A stretch of DNA of 64,000 nucleotides from Lachnospiraceae bacterium (GCA_910575605.1 CAJTEW010000002.1:202990-266989), one strand, 5' to 3'; shown: positions 24,466 to 33,586, counted from the first letter of the stretch. Notes: generated by a model from the sequence alone, not told the origin. Translations and numbers: made by a program.

Positions 24466-25365
24466 ATGAAGAAAATAATTACACCTGTGGTTACTCCTTT
24501 TAAAGAGGACGAGAGCCCGGATTATGAAGGGACAAAACAGATTATAGATTTTCTCATAGAGGGCGGAGTAGACGGAATTTTAGTGCTTGGTTCCACGGGA
24601 GAGTTTACGAATTTAAGCTTTGAAGAACGGGCGGAGTATCTTAAGTTTTACGCGGAATATACGGCCGGAAGGACAGAGCTTTATGCAGGCACCGGTGGGA
24701 TGTCAAAGAAACATATCGTTTCTTTGACAAATCAGGCGTCAGAATTGGGATACAGGGCGTCCTTAATCATAGGGCCATATTATTATGGCATACAGCAGGA
24801 ACAGCTTTTTGCATATTATGATGAAATAGCAAAATCTACGGAAGCAGAACTGTTGATTTATAATTTTCCAAAACGCACGGGACACACGGTGAATAGCGAT
24901 ACAGTTGCCAGGCTGGCGGAGGCGAATCACAACATTATAGGTATGAAGGATTCCGTATTAGAGCCAAATCATACAGGGCAGATCAGCGCAGAAATGCGGG
25001 GGAAAGAGTTTCAGCTGTATTCGGGATTTGACAACCAGTTTCTTTTCAATGTGACTATAGACGGGGCGGGATGCATCGGCGGATTGTCTAATATTATTCC
25101 TGAAATATGGAGCGCGCTTGTAAGGGCGGAAAACAATGGACAGCATAAAGAGGTGTTTTTCTTAGCGTCGCTGGTGGAAAGACTTATGCCTGTCTATTCC
25201 TTTGAAACAAACGCATCCCTTCTTTTAAAAAAGCTGATGGTCTGCCGGGGGCTTGCCATCAGAGAGAAAGCAATCTTTCCTTATCACCAGTGTAAAGAGG
25301 AGGATTATATACGCAGCAGAAAGCTTTTAGAGGAAGTGCTTAGAGAATTTGATAACTGGAAATAA
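24466..25365 (+). CDS. DapA/NanA-family pyruvate aldolase
   Basis: A 299-residue class I lyase of the dihydrodipicolinate synthase superfamily. GSTGE (42-46), Y132 in IYNFPKRTG and the Schiff-base K161 in IIGMKDS are the active-site marks. In this operon it most likely cleaves, or dehydrates, a 2-keto-3-deoxy sugar acid (as KDG aldolase or KDG dehydratase members do), offering a route parallel to the kinase/KDPG aldolase pair. N-acetylneuraminate lyase or true DapA activity is less likely from context. A strong terminator follows. Confidence 0.82.
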   Translation: MKKIITPVVTPFKEDESPDYEGTKQIIDFLIEGGVDGILVLGSTGEFTNLSFEERAEYLKFYAEYTAGRTELYAGTGGMSKKHIVSLTNQASELGYRASLIIGPYYYGIQQEQLFAYYDEIAKSTEAELLIYNFPKRTGHTVNSDTVARLAEANHNIIGMKDSVLEPNHTGQISAEMRGKEFQLYSGFDNQFLFNVTIDGAGCIGGLSNIIPEIWSALVRAENNGQHKEVFFLASLVERLMPVYSFETNASLLLKKLMVCRGLAIREKAIFPYHQCKEEDYIRSRKLLEEVLREFDNWK

Positions 25366-25405
25366 AAAGATACAGGAGCAGCCGTTACTGCTCCTGTATC
25401 TTTTT
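25364..25405 (+). terminator. rho-independent terminator of sugar-acid operon
   Basis: Perfect 18-base stem (25364-25381 with 25388-25405) around loop CCGTTA, ending in TTTTT; overlaps the stop codon of the aldolase gene. Confidence 0.92.
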
Positions 25406-25495
25406 ACCGGGTTGCCTGTTATACCTGTATATGTTAAAATTAAAAATAAAAATTTTAAAGCGAGTAATAAATAAAGATAATATTAGAGGTGGCAA

Positions 25496-26011
25496 ATGGA
25501 CTATATACATCATTATGATTCTCCCCTTGGCGGAATCACTCTTGCAAGCGACGGTGAAGCACTGAAAGGGCTATGGTTTGACGGACAGAAATATTTTGGT
25601 TCTACTTTTACACCTTTTGCTGAGTCCGTACAAAAAAGCCTCCCGGTTTTTGAAAAAACAGTGCAGTGGCTGGATATTTATTTTAGCGGGGAAGCGCCAG
25701 ATTTTATCCCGCCGCTTTTGATGCAGACGACGCCTTTTCGCAGGAAAGTGTGGGAGCTTTTGCTTACGATTCCTTATGGACAGACTATGACCTACGGGGA
25801 GATTGCAGATAAAATTGGCAGCAGGAACGGGCTGTCCATGACATCCGCCCGGGCGGTTGGAAACGCTGTGGGGCATAATGCCATCTCGCTCATTATACCT
25901 TGTCACAGAGTTTTAGGAGCGGGTGGGAAGCTTACCGGATATGCAGGCGGGATAGATAAGAAGATATGGCTTCTTGAGATGGAGAAAGGAAATCAACTCT
26001 CCGGGCTTTAA
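25496..26011 (+). CDS. ogt: methylated-DNA-[protein]-cysteine S-methyltransferase
   Basis: A 171-residue suicide repair enzyme that removes methyl groups from O6-methylguanine. The active site PCHRV with C136 is preceded by the DNA-binding helix ARAVGNAVGHNAISLI, and the GxLxGYAGG loop follows (GGKLTGYAGG). FRRKVWELLLTIPYGQTMTYGEIA is the standard family start of the C-terminal domain. Monocistronic, with its own promoter region after the terminator at 25405. Confidence 0.95.
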   Translation: MDYIHHYDSPLGGITLASDGEALKGLWFDGQKYFGSTFTPFAESVQKSLPVFEKTVQWLDIYFSGEAPDFIPPLLMQTTPFRRKVWELLLTIPYGQTMTYGEIADKIGSRNGLSMTSARAVGNAVGHNAISLIIPCHRVLGAGGKLTGYAGGIDKKIWLLEMEKGNQLSGL

Positions 26012-26336
26012 AAGAATATTAAAAAGACGAGTATGACTGTATAGACAGACATGGAAATTTTCTTGCAATTATATTTTACGTATGATAAACTAATTTCACA
26101 GATTCCCATTCGGGAGTTTCTATTTCTATACATCTTTTTATAGATGTTCGGTGATTCGCTTGGAGGATATTCTCTAAACACACCCCTTATCAGTAAAGTT
26201 TGTAATGTGAGGTGATGCTTATGATTTTATTGAAATTATAGTATTTTATTATGTTAAAATGATGTGCCTCTGGTGGTCCGCCAGACTATTTCGTGAAAAA
26301 TGTGTAAAGTTAATTTTTTAAACATGGAGGATTTGT
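26012..26336. other. 325-base gene-free stretch before the DUF2325 gene
   Basis: AT-rich with a few weak dyads, such as TCTGG-TGGTCC-GCCAGA near 26269-26285, and a short start-stop frame near 26221. I see no convincing gene, riboswitch or terminator; it probably holds the promoter of the next gene. Confidence 0.4.
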
Positions 26337-28034
26337 ATGGATAAAAGTAAAATTATATATAATGGATTATGCTGTAAGGTAAATACGAAAGCAGCCTTTG
26401 TTGATAAATGCCTGAAAACACCGGAGACCTCTTCAGATCTTTTGCTGCGTGCAATGGCACAGGAGGCATGTGATGATATGTTTTATCAGACTGATGCAAA
26501 AGAGGATGGTTTAGTGACATTAAGTCTGGAGCTTAACGAGGTGAGACGGGAGGGGATCTATGAGAAGATTATTGAAAAGAGGCTTCAGGAAGGTGCATGG
26601 GAGAGACTGACAGATGCGCAGAGGAAATTATTAGAACCGATAGAAATGATGCACCAGAAGGAGGTGAAGATGGATATACTTCCGTTTCTTGTGTATGGTA
26701 TTGTCCGAAATGAACGCTGCAGAGGAATGCTTAATAAAGCTGCAGATGATACTATAGAGTGTCTGGATGCGTTTCGGTTATCGGAGTATAATAAAGATTC
26801 TTTTTTAAGGAAATTTCTGCTGGAGGAAAGAAAAGTGGCAAAGATTACGGCTGGTCTGCTTCTTTTGCTTCGGAAAGATGAGAATGACAGAAAATATAAG
26901 GAGATTATGGACATTATTTATGCAGGATATCAATCGGTAAAAAAGGTTATTAAAAAGCTTGACTGTCTGGAAGGCAAGAGGTATAAGGACTCTATGTATG
27001 GGAATCGTGAGATGAGAATGGAACTGTCCCAGATGGTAATTCAAATGGTAATTGCGGAGGATCTTGGCATTCCGCTGGCGTATGATTATGAGTTCTGCCA
27101 GGTGGCATGCATGCTGATGCTCCATAAGAGGGATTTTATGAATGGCTGGCAGAATGATAATCAGGATATGAGGGAAGGAAAACGTATCTATAAGAAATTT
27201 ATAAGAGAGCATAAGAATCCCGGTACGTATTATGTAAGTGCATTTTTAGAGGACAGTGTAGAGCCTTGTACGTTTCAGGCAAAGCTGGGACAGCTTTTCA
27301 GCCAGTTTGACATAGAGCTGGACGCTTTAGCGGGGATACATATGGAAAAATGGGAGGCAGAAATGCTTTGTACTATTTTTGAGGAAAAGGATTGGGAGAA
27401 GTATAAATACCTGCTTCTTCTTGCAACGATGTGCAAATACATCCAGCAGATAGAAAAGATGTATGACAATGATATTCCGGAAGAAATACAGTACCGTCAG
27501 AACTGTGAAGAGAATGCTGTTAAAAGCATGGAATATGAGATAAAACATATGGAAGAGCAAATATGCAGGCTTAAGCAGCAAAGGAGGGACAAAGAATGCG
27601 AGCTGGCAGAAACCGAATGGCAGATGGAACGTTTGAAAAGGGAAATTGTGAAAAAAGAAGAAAAACATGAAAAGGAACGGGCAGAGCTTTTAGAGCTTCG
27701 AAAGCTTTTGCTATGTACAAAAAAGGAAAAGCCGGAGGAAGAAAAACGGGCAGATATTGGAAGGATGGGCAGAAGTGTCATAATTGGCGGGCATAAAAAC
27801 TGGCAGAAGAAAATGAGTCAGTGCCTTCCAGACAGTCAGTTTCTGGCATCAGATCATATGAATTTTGACCCGGCAGTACTTCATAATAAGGAATATATTA
27901 TTGTGAATACAGATATTCTAAAGCACGGAATTTATTACAAGATCATGAATGAACGGAAGAAGGGACAGAAGATTTTGTATGTTCATGGAAATAATATAGA
28001 GCGCACTCTGCGGGAGATCTCAAGTCAGCTGTAA
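26337..28034 (+). CDS. DUF2325-domain protein with coiled coil
   Basis: A 565-residue protein. Residues 1-380 are mostly helical and unrecognised, with several Cys-bearing stretches. Residues about 385-470 are a long charged coiled coil (KHMEEQICRLKQQRRDKECE and on). The last 85 residues form a DUF2325 domain: VIIGGHKNWQKKM, the DFDP-like NFDPAVLHNKEYIIVNTDIL, and KILYVHGNN. DUF2325 is a Rossmann-like domain of unknown function, seen in several Firmicutes proteins. The large N-terminal part is unusual. Monocistronic. Confidence 0.75.
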   Translation: MDKSKIIYNGLCCKVNTKAAFVDKCLKTPETSSDLLLRAMAQEACDDMFYQTDAKEDGLVTLSLELNEVRREGIYEKIIEKRLQEGAWERLTDAQRKLLEPIEMMHQKEVKMDILPFLVYGIVRNERCRGMLNKAADDTIECLDAFRLSEYNKDSFLRKFLLEERKVAKITAGLLLLLRKDENDRKYKEIMDIIYAGYQSVKKVIKKLDCLEGKRYKDSMYGNREMRMELSQMVIQMVIAEDLGIPLAYDYEFCQVACMLMLHKRDFMNGWQNDNQDMREGKRIYKKFIREHKNPGTYYVSAFLEDSVEPCTFQAKLGQLFSQFDIELDALAGIHMEKWEAEMLCTIFEEKDWEKYKYLLLLATMCKYIQQIEKMYDNDIPEEIQYRQNCEENAVKSMEYEIKHMEEQICRLKQQRRDKECELAETEWQMERLKREIVKKEEKHEKERAELLELRKLLLCTKKEKPEEEKRADIGRMGRSVIIGGHKNWQKKMSQCLPDSQFLASDHMNFDPAVLHNKEYIIVNTDILKHGIYYKIMNERKKGQKILYVHGNNIERTLREISSQL

Positions 28035-28115
28035 TATTAATGTTACTGGCAATAGGGCCTGATTTCTGTTATAGTTAATATAGCAAGGATAAGGAATACG
28101 CAGGAGGGATATTAG

Positions 28116-28637
28116 ATGGAACTGACACATTTTGACGAAAATGGGAAAACGTTGATGGTAGATATAACAGGAAAAAATGACACAGAGAGGGCGGCGTCAG
28201 CCGCAGGAAAAATTCTTGTAAGCCAGGCGGTTTACGATGCTGTTGAAGAAGGAACTGTGGGAAAGGGAGATGTACTCGGCGTGGCGGCAACAGCGGGAAT
28301 TATGGGAGCTAAGAGAACTTTTGAGCTGATCCCTATGTGCCATATCCTTCCAATTACCAATTGCCGGGTTCAATTTGAGATGAATCCGGCGGAATGTGCC
28401 ATATACTGCTACTGTACAGTAAAGGTAACAGGTAAGACTGGCGTAGAAATGGAGGCTCTTACAGGAGTCAGCGTAGCGCTTCTTACAATCTATGATATGT
28501 GTAAGGCTATTGATAAATCTATGGAAATAGGGGAAATCTATCTGTGCAGGAAAACAGGCGGAAAGAGCGGCGAGGTACAGAATCGCAAGAATGTAAAGAG
28601 AGTGGCTAAAACACTGGCGGATTTGGATATTCTCTAA
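28116..28637 (+). CDS. moaC: cyclic pyranopterin monophosphate synthase
   Basis: A 173-residue enzyme of molybdenum-cofactor synthesis, converting the MoaA product to cyclic pyranopterin monophosphate. The family motifs PMCHILP (73-79), [13 protein letters not shown] and MCKAIDKSM are all present; [16 protein letters not shown] is the usual start. Stands alone without moaA in the window. A Mo enzyme such as xanthine dehydrogenase would need it, which is notable given the purine genes further on, but no such enzyme is in view. Confidence 0.95.
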   Translation: MELTHFDENGKTLMVDITGKNDTERAASAAGKILVSQAVYDAVEEGTVGKGDVLGVAATAGIMGAKRTFELIPMCHILPITNCRVQFEMNPAECAIYCYCTVKVTGKTGVEMEALTGVSVALLTIYDMCKAIDKSMEIGEIYLCRKTGGKSGEVQNRKNVKRVAKTLADLDIL

Positions 28638-28752
28638 GGTTTATATAAAATATGCTGTTCCCTTAACTTCCCTGGAAATTTATCCGATAATAAAGATAAT
28701 GAAATATCTGCGGAGGATGCGGCAGGTATAATTTAGTAAATGGTGATGCAGC

Positions 28753-29661
28753 ATGAAAATATACGGAGACTACACATTTATTTTGGACAGGCTGAATGTG
28801 CGGAATCATACTCAGGTTAAGGTTACTGAAGACGGAACAAAGATTGTACAGTTTGCAGATAAATTCCTGGAGGAGCAGAGAGCAGCGTCTAAGGATAAGG
28901 TTTCCATTTCCTTAGAGGGAATAGAGTACTATAGAGACAGCCTGTCGGATTTAGGGGGTGCAGGTAGCAGAGCTCAGTATAACGAAGTACTAGGGCCGCC
29001 ATTTGGGGCGATGGGCGGTCTATCGCTTATGGACGGCCTTTGCCGGACTTACATATTGCAGCGTTTGGACAGCGAGGATGCGAACGGTGTAAGCGGGAAG
29101 CTTTACAGCGGATTGGCAGCCCGGTATGATGAGGATATGTCAGAGAAAGATGAAGGAGAGCTGCCGTGCCGTGCAGAAAGTCTTGCAAAAGCGTATCATT
29201 TTATGCGTAAAAGCATTGTAGAAGGATATGAAAGTGGCACAAGAGAAGTCTGGACAATGGATAAAAGCAATGGAGAGAATTTCAGAGGGGTCGAGTTTGA
29301 GATAGACGGAAACCCGGTTCGTTACAGCAGACTTTCTAGGGAGGAAGAGTTTGAAAAGCTTAGTAAGGCTTTTGAAAAGCTGATAGAGGACAGTGCAAAA
29401 AAGAATTTAGGGGCCAAAGCACCAGGGCCTGACGAGCTTCTTAAGAAAATAAATCATCATCTTAAGATTATTGAAAAAGAAGAAGCAATGAATGAAAAGG
29501 GAGAAACTTTGAACATAGGCACGTGGCTGACGGCAGAGATGCATAATCGCAGCTTTCAGACAGCGGCAGGGGGAAGTCGTCAGGCACAGTATGACAATTA
29601 CCGCCGTATAAGCCGGATGACAGAAGATGCGCAGAGCCTTCTAGGGAATATCAGAGCATAA
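28753..29661 (+). CDS. hypothetical protein, 302 aa
   Basis: A 302-residue soluble, Glu/Lys-rich protein without membrane segments or cysteine clusters. GATGCAGC before the ATG is a weak ribosome site. Residues about 60-90 contain a Gly-rich stretch (GGAGSRAQYNEVLGPPFGAM). Residues 195-240 look helical with many EEFEKLSKAFEKLIED-like turns. I do not recognise a family. Monocistronic between moaC and rubrerythrin. Confidence 0.6.
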   Translation: MKIYGDYTFILDRLNVRNHTQVKVTEDGTKIVQFADKFLEEQRAASKDKVSISLEGIEYYRDSLSDLGGAGSRAQYNEVLGPPFGAMGGLSLMDGLCRTYILQRLDSEDANGVSGKLYSGLAARYDEDMSEKDEGELPCRAESLAKAYHFMRKSIVEGYESGTREVWTMDKSNGENFRGVEFEIDGNPVRYSRLSREEEFEKLSKAFEKLIEDSAKKNLGAKAPGPDELLKKINHHLKIIEKEEAMNEKGETLNIGTWLTAEMHNRSFQTAAGGSRQAQYDNYRRISRMTEDAQSLLGNIRA

Positions 29662-29719
29662 ATAGTATTATTTTAATTTCTTTAAAAATAAAGATGGCTT
29701 TTGACTAGAGGGATGTTAT

Positions 29720-29738
29720 AATAAATATTGTATTTATT
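29720..29738. promoter_or_regulatory. AT-rich dyad upstream of rubrerythrin
   Basis: AATAAATA-TTG-TATTTATT, a perfect 8-base inverted repeat 28 bases before the start. PerR/Fur-type sites are AT-rich dyads of this size and often sit before rubrerythrin genes, but the match to a PerR box is only general. Confidence 0.3.
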
Positions 29739-29765
29739 ACTAAAAAGAAAAAGGAGAATAGATTT

Positions 29766-30302
29766 ATGAGTAAATATGCAGGAACACAGACAGAAAAGAA
29801 TCTTGAGGCGGCTTTTGCAGGCGAATCACAGGCGAGAAATAAGTACACATATTTTGCATCTGTGGCAAAAAAGGAAGGCTATGAGCAGATTTCTTCGCTG
29901 TTTTTGAAAACGGCAGATAATGAGAAAGAGCATGCAAAGATGTGGTTTAAGGAATTACAGGGAATCGGCGATACGAAGCAGAATCTGGCAGCAGCAGCAG
30001 AGGGTGAGAACTTTGAATGGACAGACATGTACGAAGGGTTTGCAAAGACTGCTGAGAGTGAAGGATTTCCAGAGCTGGCGGAAAAATTCCGTCTGGTTGC
30101 ATCTATCGAGAAACATCATGAGGAGAGATACCGTGCGCTGCTTAATAATATAGAGAATGCTGAAGTTTTTGCAAAAAGCGAAGTGAAGGTATGGGAATGC
30201 CGGAATTGTGGACATATAGTAGTGGGAACGAAGGCGCCGGAAGTGTGCCCGACCTGTAATCATCCCCAGAGCTACTTTGAGGTACATGCAGAGAATTATT
30301 AG
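29766..30302 (+). CDS. rbr: rubrerythrin
   Basis: A 178-residue oxidative-stress protein that reduces hydrogen peroxide in anaerobes. The ferritin-like diiron domain (residues 1-140) shows [25 protein letters not shown] and [13 protein letters not shown], which supply the Glu/His ligands. The C-terminal rubredoxin domain holds one iron in WECRNCGH and VCPTCNHP (four Cys). Length and order match classical rubrerythrin. Strong AAAGGAGAATAGATTT site; monocistronic. Confidence 0.96.
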   Translation: MSKYAGTQTEKNLEAAFAGESQARNKYTYFASVAKKEGYEQISSLFLKTADNEKEHAKMWFKELQGIGDTKQNLAAAAEGENFEWTDMYEGFAKTAESEGFPELAEKFRLVASIEKHHEERYRALLNNIENAEVFAKSEVKVWECRNCGHIVVGTKAPEVCPTCNHPQSYFEVHAENY

Positions 30303-30323
30303 GGGACAGGGTTTTTTTAATCT

Positions 30324-30355
30324 GGGACGTAGTAAAATTAATTTTACTACGTCCC
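30324..30355. repeat. perfect 32-base palindrome after rubrerythrin
   Basis: Arms GGGACGTAGTAAAATT and its complement meet without a spacer, and the flanks TCTG / CAGA extend the pairing with a two-base bulge. It has no T-run on the plus strand and lies between rubrerythrin and tRNA-Leu. It may terminate transcription or be one copy of a dispersed palindromic repeat. Confidence 0.6.
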
Positions 30356-30450
30356 CCAGATTGCCCCCCTTTGAAAACCGAAGAAATTTTGTGAACATTA
30401 AAAAAAGTATTTGCCAAAAGTACATATTTGTGATAAAATATCATTTGTGA

Positions 30451-30534
30451 GCGGAGATGGCGGAATGGCAGACGCGCTAGATTCAGGTTCTAGTGGGAGT
30501 TTTTCCTGTGAGGGTTCAAGTCCCTTTCTCCGCA
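30451..30534 (+). tRNA. tRNA-Leu (anticodon CAG)
   Basis: Acceptor GCGGAGA pairs with TCTCCGC, discriminator A. Anticodon stem CTAGA/TCTAG with loop TTCAGGT gives CAG. A long variable arm and T-loop TTCAAGT fit class II tRNA-Leu. Confidence 0.94.
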
Positions 30535-30549
30535 GTTTTGAAAATAGGA

Positions 30550-30586
30550 GATGCCGTGAATTGATTGGATTCACGGCATCTTTTTT
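30550..30586 (+). terminator. terminator of tRNA-Leu(CAG)
   Basis: GATGCCGTGAA and TTCACGGCATC pair perfectly, followed by six T. The loop (TTGATTGGA) resembles the loop of the tRNA-Leu(UAG) terminator. Confidence 0.92.
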
Positions 30587-30624
30587 ATAACTTATTAAAA
30601 GATGAGAGTGAAAAGTATGTTCAA

Positions 30625-31761
30625 TTATTTTTGAAGCATACGTTTTACCATCCAGTCCGAACCAAAACAGCCGGCTGAATCCATCTGGTCATTGACGCAG
30701 TGGGCGTTTCCCGAATATTCAGCGTAGTATTTATCTTCAGAGGAAATCATATTATAAATTCGTCTAGGCCCGTCTACGCCAATAATTGGATCCTGTTCTG
30801 TATGGATTATCAGGGTTGGCACTGTAATATTAGAAAGCCTGTCTGTTACACACATTTCCGTAGACATCTGTGAGCATATTTCTAAGTCTTCCTGATTAAA
30901 TTTCAGCTTAAAGCCGTTTAGATAGAAATTTGGAATTCCCATCCAGGGATGCTTTGTAAGATCATCTGTACGGTCAGTACCGCCGCGTACAACAAGACCG
31001 CATAAATCATTATTCAGCTCACATGCTGCCTGTACTGCAAGGAAGCCGCCGTAGGAAATACCATAAAGGGCGGCTTTATCTCCTACACGTTCATCAGATT
31101 TTATATAGTCAATAACAGCCTTTACTGCACCGATATAGTTAGTAGCTGTAAGCCACATATGACGAAAGTATAAGCTGACACCCTGCCCGGGTCCGTCAAA
31201 AATGATAAAAGGAATGCCGCGCTGATAGAAATAGTGGGCTACAGAGAAGTTTTCCTCTTTAAAGCCTGTAGCTCCAGGGATAAATACTAAAACAGGAGCA
31301 TTCTTTGGGCAGTTATCCGGGATACAGAAATAAGCTTCCATTGTTTTGCCCTGATATGGAATTTCCAAAGTTTCAAAATTAGTATTTGAAAGAGACCATT
31401 GCTTCTGGAAGGTTTCTGGAATCTTTCCGTAAATTCTGAGCTTTTCTTCGGTAATGCCGTCGTGAATACCATAATCTGCAACGCGGTATAAAGCATTGGC
31501 ACGGCCATAAAAGCTGCTTGCAGAGAGAAGGTTCCCATCTTTTTCAAGCTTCCTAGCGTAAGCAAGCCGGCGGTCTGCAATCTCTTCTGCAACATCCACA
31601 AAATCCTCACGCTGCTCTTTGGGAGTTAGCTCAAAGCTTTTGCCGACGCATGTGCAGTCACATTCGGTACGTTTGGTTAATTCAATGAAATCTTCAACAT
31701 CCATTCCGCCAGAAATCATTCTTCCAGGATTTTGTGCACCTGGGCGTGTTCGTTTTTCCAT
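30625..31761 (-). CDS. alpha/beta hydrolase, FrsA/DUF1100-like
   Basis: A 378-residue serine hydrolase. The first 130 residues form a helical cap-like domain, then comes the alpha/beta fold with nucleophile elbow GISYGG (S236), acid D324 in HTEQDPI and H354 in GNAHCVND. The oxyanion region VFIPGATGFKEE fits. Related enzymes act on esters, amides or C-C bonds (dihydropseudooxynicotine hydrolase group). Divergent from a TetR gene, with two palindromic sites in between; the substrate is unknown and is probably the TetR inducer or a relative. Confidence 0.8.
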   Translation of the reverse strand: MEKRTRPGAQNPGRMISGGMDVEDFIELTKRTECDCTCVGKSFELTPKEQREDFVDVAEEIADRRLAYARKLEKDGNLLSASSFYGRANALYRVADYGIHDGITEEKLRIYGKIPETFQKQWSLSNTNFETLEIPYQGKTMEAYFCIPDNCPKNAPVLVFIPGATGFKEENFSVAHYFYQRGIPFIIFDGPGQGVSLYFRHMWLTATNYIGAVKAVIDYIKSDERVGDKAALYGISYGGFLAVQAACELNNDLCGLVVRGGTDRTDDLTKHPWMGIPNFYLNGFKLKFNQEDLEICSQMSTEMCVTDRLSNITVPTLIIHTEQDPIIGVDGPRRIYNMISSEDKYYAEYSGNAHCVNDQMDSAGCFGSDWMVKRMLQK

Positions 31762-31781
31762 AATAGTTTATCCTCCTTTGT

Positions 31782-31825
31782 AGTACGATGTACTGAAAAT
31801 GATATAATAAATAGTACAATGTACT
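31782..31825. promoter_or_regulatory. two TetR-type operators
   Basis: AGTACGATGTACT (31782-31794) and AGTACAATGTACT (31813-31825) are near-identical 13-base dyads, 31 bases apart. They flank a -10-like sequence TATTATATC read on the minus strand before the hydrolase gene, and lie upstream of the TetR gene, so they are the likely binding sites of the TetR protein. Confidence 0.75.
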
Positions 31826-31977
31826 GTTTGGGATGTCAATTAGTAAAAATAAACTAAAATAAGATGACTGATTTGGATAAGATGTATAAAAATTTTTTGA
31901 TGGATTTTTTAATATGTTATGCTATAATTCATTGTATCTGATATATAGGCTGAGATTTAATATGAGGTGTTTTAGCA

Positions 31978-32610
31978 ATGCAGCGAAAAGAGCAGATTCT
32001 TATGACAGCGGTTCAGCTGTTTAATGATAAGGGATATGCGAATGTATCTTTAAGGGAAATTGCAAGGGAGGCAGGAACAACCATCGGAAACCTTACATAT
32101 CATTTTCCTAAAAAAGAGGACCTGATCTTAACTCTTCTTGATACATTACATACAAAGTTTATTTTAGATATACCAAAAGATAAGCACAGGGCAGAGCTAT
32201 TGTCTCATTTGTTGAACTCGTTTTTGACAGCAGAGCAAAATGAAAAAGAGCACCCATTTTACTATAAAAATATTTATGAGCTGACAATGTGCTCAGAGAT
32301 ATTGGCTGAACGAAATAAAATATTTCAGAAAGATTTATATGATTATTATATTCAGATATTTACAAAACTGAAAAAGGACGGGGTGCTTAGAAAAAGTGTC
32401 AGAAGCTGTGATATTTCGTCTATGGCTTATATGATTGTACTATCAACTGCAGTCTGGCTGCAGTCAAATACACCATATAGTAATGAACTGCTTCCGGATA
32501 TCCGGATATCAGTATCACTTTGCCATATGATTCAAGCGAATATCAGTGAAGAATACGAAGAGGAATTTGAAAAACTAGTAAAAGAAAAGGGATTATGTTT
32601 TCCTAATTAG
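31978..32610 (+). CDS. TetR-family transcriptional regulator
   Basis: A 210-residue regulator. Residues 1-50 carry the TetR HTH: KEQILMTAVQLFNDKGYANV, SLREIAREAGTTIGNLTYHF, PKKEDLILTLLD. The C-terminal ligand-binding part is helical and not assignable. It faces the hydrolase gene (30625-31761) with paired dyads in between, so it likely represses that gene and itself. The following phosphoribosyltransferase starts 14 bases after its stop and may be cotranscribed. Confidence 0.92.
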   Translation: MQRKEQILMTAVQLFNDKGYANVSLREIAREAGTTIGNLTYHFPKKEDLILTLLDTLHTKFILDIPKDKHRAELLSHLLNSFLTAEQNEKEHPFYYKNIYELTMCSEILAERNKIFQKDLYDYYIQIFTKLKKDGVLRKSVRSCDISSMAYMIVLSTAVWLQSNTPYSNELLPDIRISVSLCHMIQANISEEYEEEFEKLVKEKGLCFPN

Positions 32611-32624
32611 CAGAGGTGATGATT

Positions 32625-33194
32625 ATGAAAGAATACTGTATGAATTTGTGTGGAGTTACGAGGAACCTTCCGTTTATTCCAATTGATGAAAATGCTGCAT
32701 TTGCAAGTTTTGTAGTTCTAGGAGACACAGAGCTTATTTCTGCGTGTGCCCCTGAGCTTGCGAAGCGGATTGGACAGGCAGAGGTCATCGTTACTGCAGA
32801 AGCAAAAGGAATAGCGCTTGCATATGAGATAAGCAGGCTGTTAGGCCTGAAAGAATATATAGTGGCACGCAAAAGCCAGAAATCATATATGAGAAATACG
32901 GTGTCAGTTTCCGTACACTCAATTACGACCAAAGGTGAGCAGCATTTATATTTGGATGGGATAGATGCGGCGAAGATAAAAGGAAAAAAGGTGTGTATCA
33001 TTGATGACGTTATCTCAACAGGAGAATCATTGAATGCACTGGAAGCATTAGTAAACAGTGCTCAGGCTTATGTTGTAAAAAAAGCCGCTATCCTTGCAGA
33101 AGGGAAGGCGGCAGAACGAGCTGATATAATTTTTCTGCAGAAATTACCATTGTTCAAATGTTCGGAAAATGGAGAATATGAAATAATGGATTAA
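32625..33194 (+). CDS. purine-type phosphoribosyltransferase
   Basis: A 189-residue type I PRTase, from the ATG at 32625 with GAGGTGAT before it (a GTG at 32616 overlaps that site). The PRPP-binding motif VCIIDDVISTGES lies at 123-135, and EVIVTAEAKGIALAYEISRL resembles adenine/xanthine PRTases. The predicted role is salvage of a purine base to its nucleotide. It stands directly before the purine catabolism region, so it may decide whether imported base is kept or degraded. Exact base specificity is not evident. Confidence 0.78.
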   Translation: MKEYCMNLCGVTRNLPFIPIDENAAFASFVVLGDTELISACAPELAKRIGQAEVIVTAEAKGIALAYEISRLLGLKEYIVARKSQKSYMRNTVSVSVHSITTKGEQHLYLDGIDAAKIKGKKVCIIDDVISTGESLNALEALVNSAQAYVVKKAAILAEGKAAERADIIFLQKLPLFKCSENGEYEIMD

Positions 33195-33226
33195 TTTTGC
33201 AGGATTTCATTAATACTAATTTGTAT

Positions 33227-33586
33227 TTATAAAACAATTACAGTAATAACAATCAAAGTATCAGCGGAATAATCACGAAGGATAGCCTTGGGGTGTATAT
33301 CCATTTTGTTTGTAAGCTGTTCGTGCAGCTGCTCTTTAAATACTTTCATAATGGCAGCATCAACGCTTTCTTTTAATGTGAAGTAATTTTTTTCCAGTGC
33401 TTTTAAACAGGGGACTCTGTTATGATGTGCGCTAAAAATAATCAAGTTGTCAATTGTTATCACTTTGACATCATTAGTTCCAAAGCCATAGATATTTTTA
33501 TTTACAGCATTATATATTTCAAATAGCTGTTTTTTGGCTGTAGTGCTGAATGTACACTCACTCATAGATAATATCTCCTTTTGCAT
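33227..33586 (-). CDS. DUF2294 family protein
   Basis: A 119-residue protein; spacing of the DUF2294 family is visible in NKNIYGFGTNDVKVITIDNL, then LKALEKNYFTLKESVDAAIM and the final beta part HPKAILRDYSADTLIVITVIV. Function of the family is not established. It is convergent with the PRTase gene and its start lies 60 bases after an AT-rich run. Genes of this type often sit near purine or molybdenum-linked operons in my recollection, which I could not check. Confidence 0.7.
   Translation of the reverse strand: MQKEILSMSECTFSTTAKKQLFEIYNAVNKNIYGFGTNDVKVITIDNLIIFSAHHNRVPCLKALEKNYFTLKESVDAAIMKVFKEQLHEQLTNKMDIHPKAILRDYSADTLIVITVIVL

Noticed and set aside
26100-26300. Possible T-box or riboswitch before the DUF2325 gene
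   Set aside because: No T-box sequence, no terminator and no consistent stem series.
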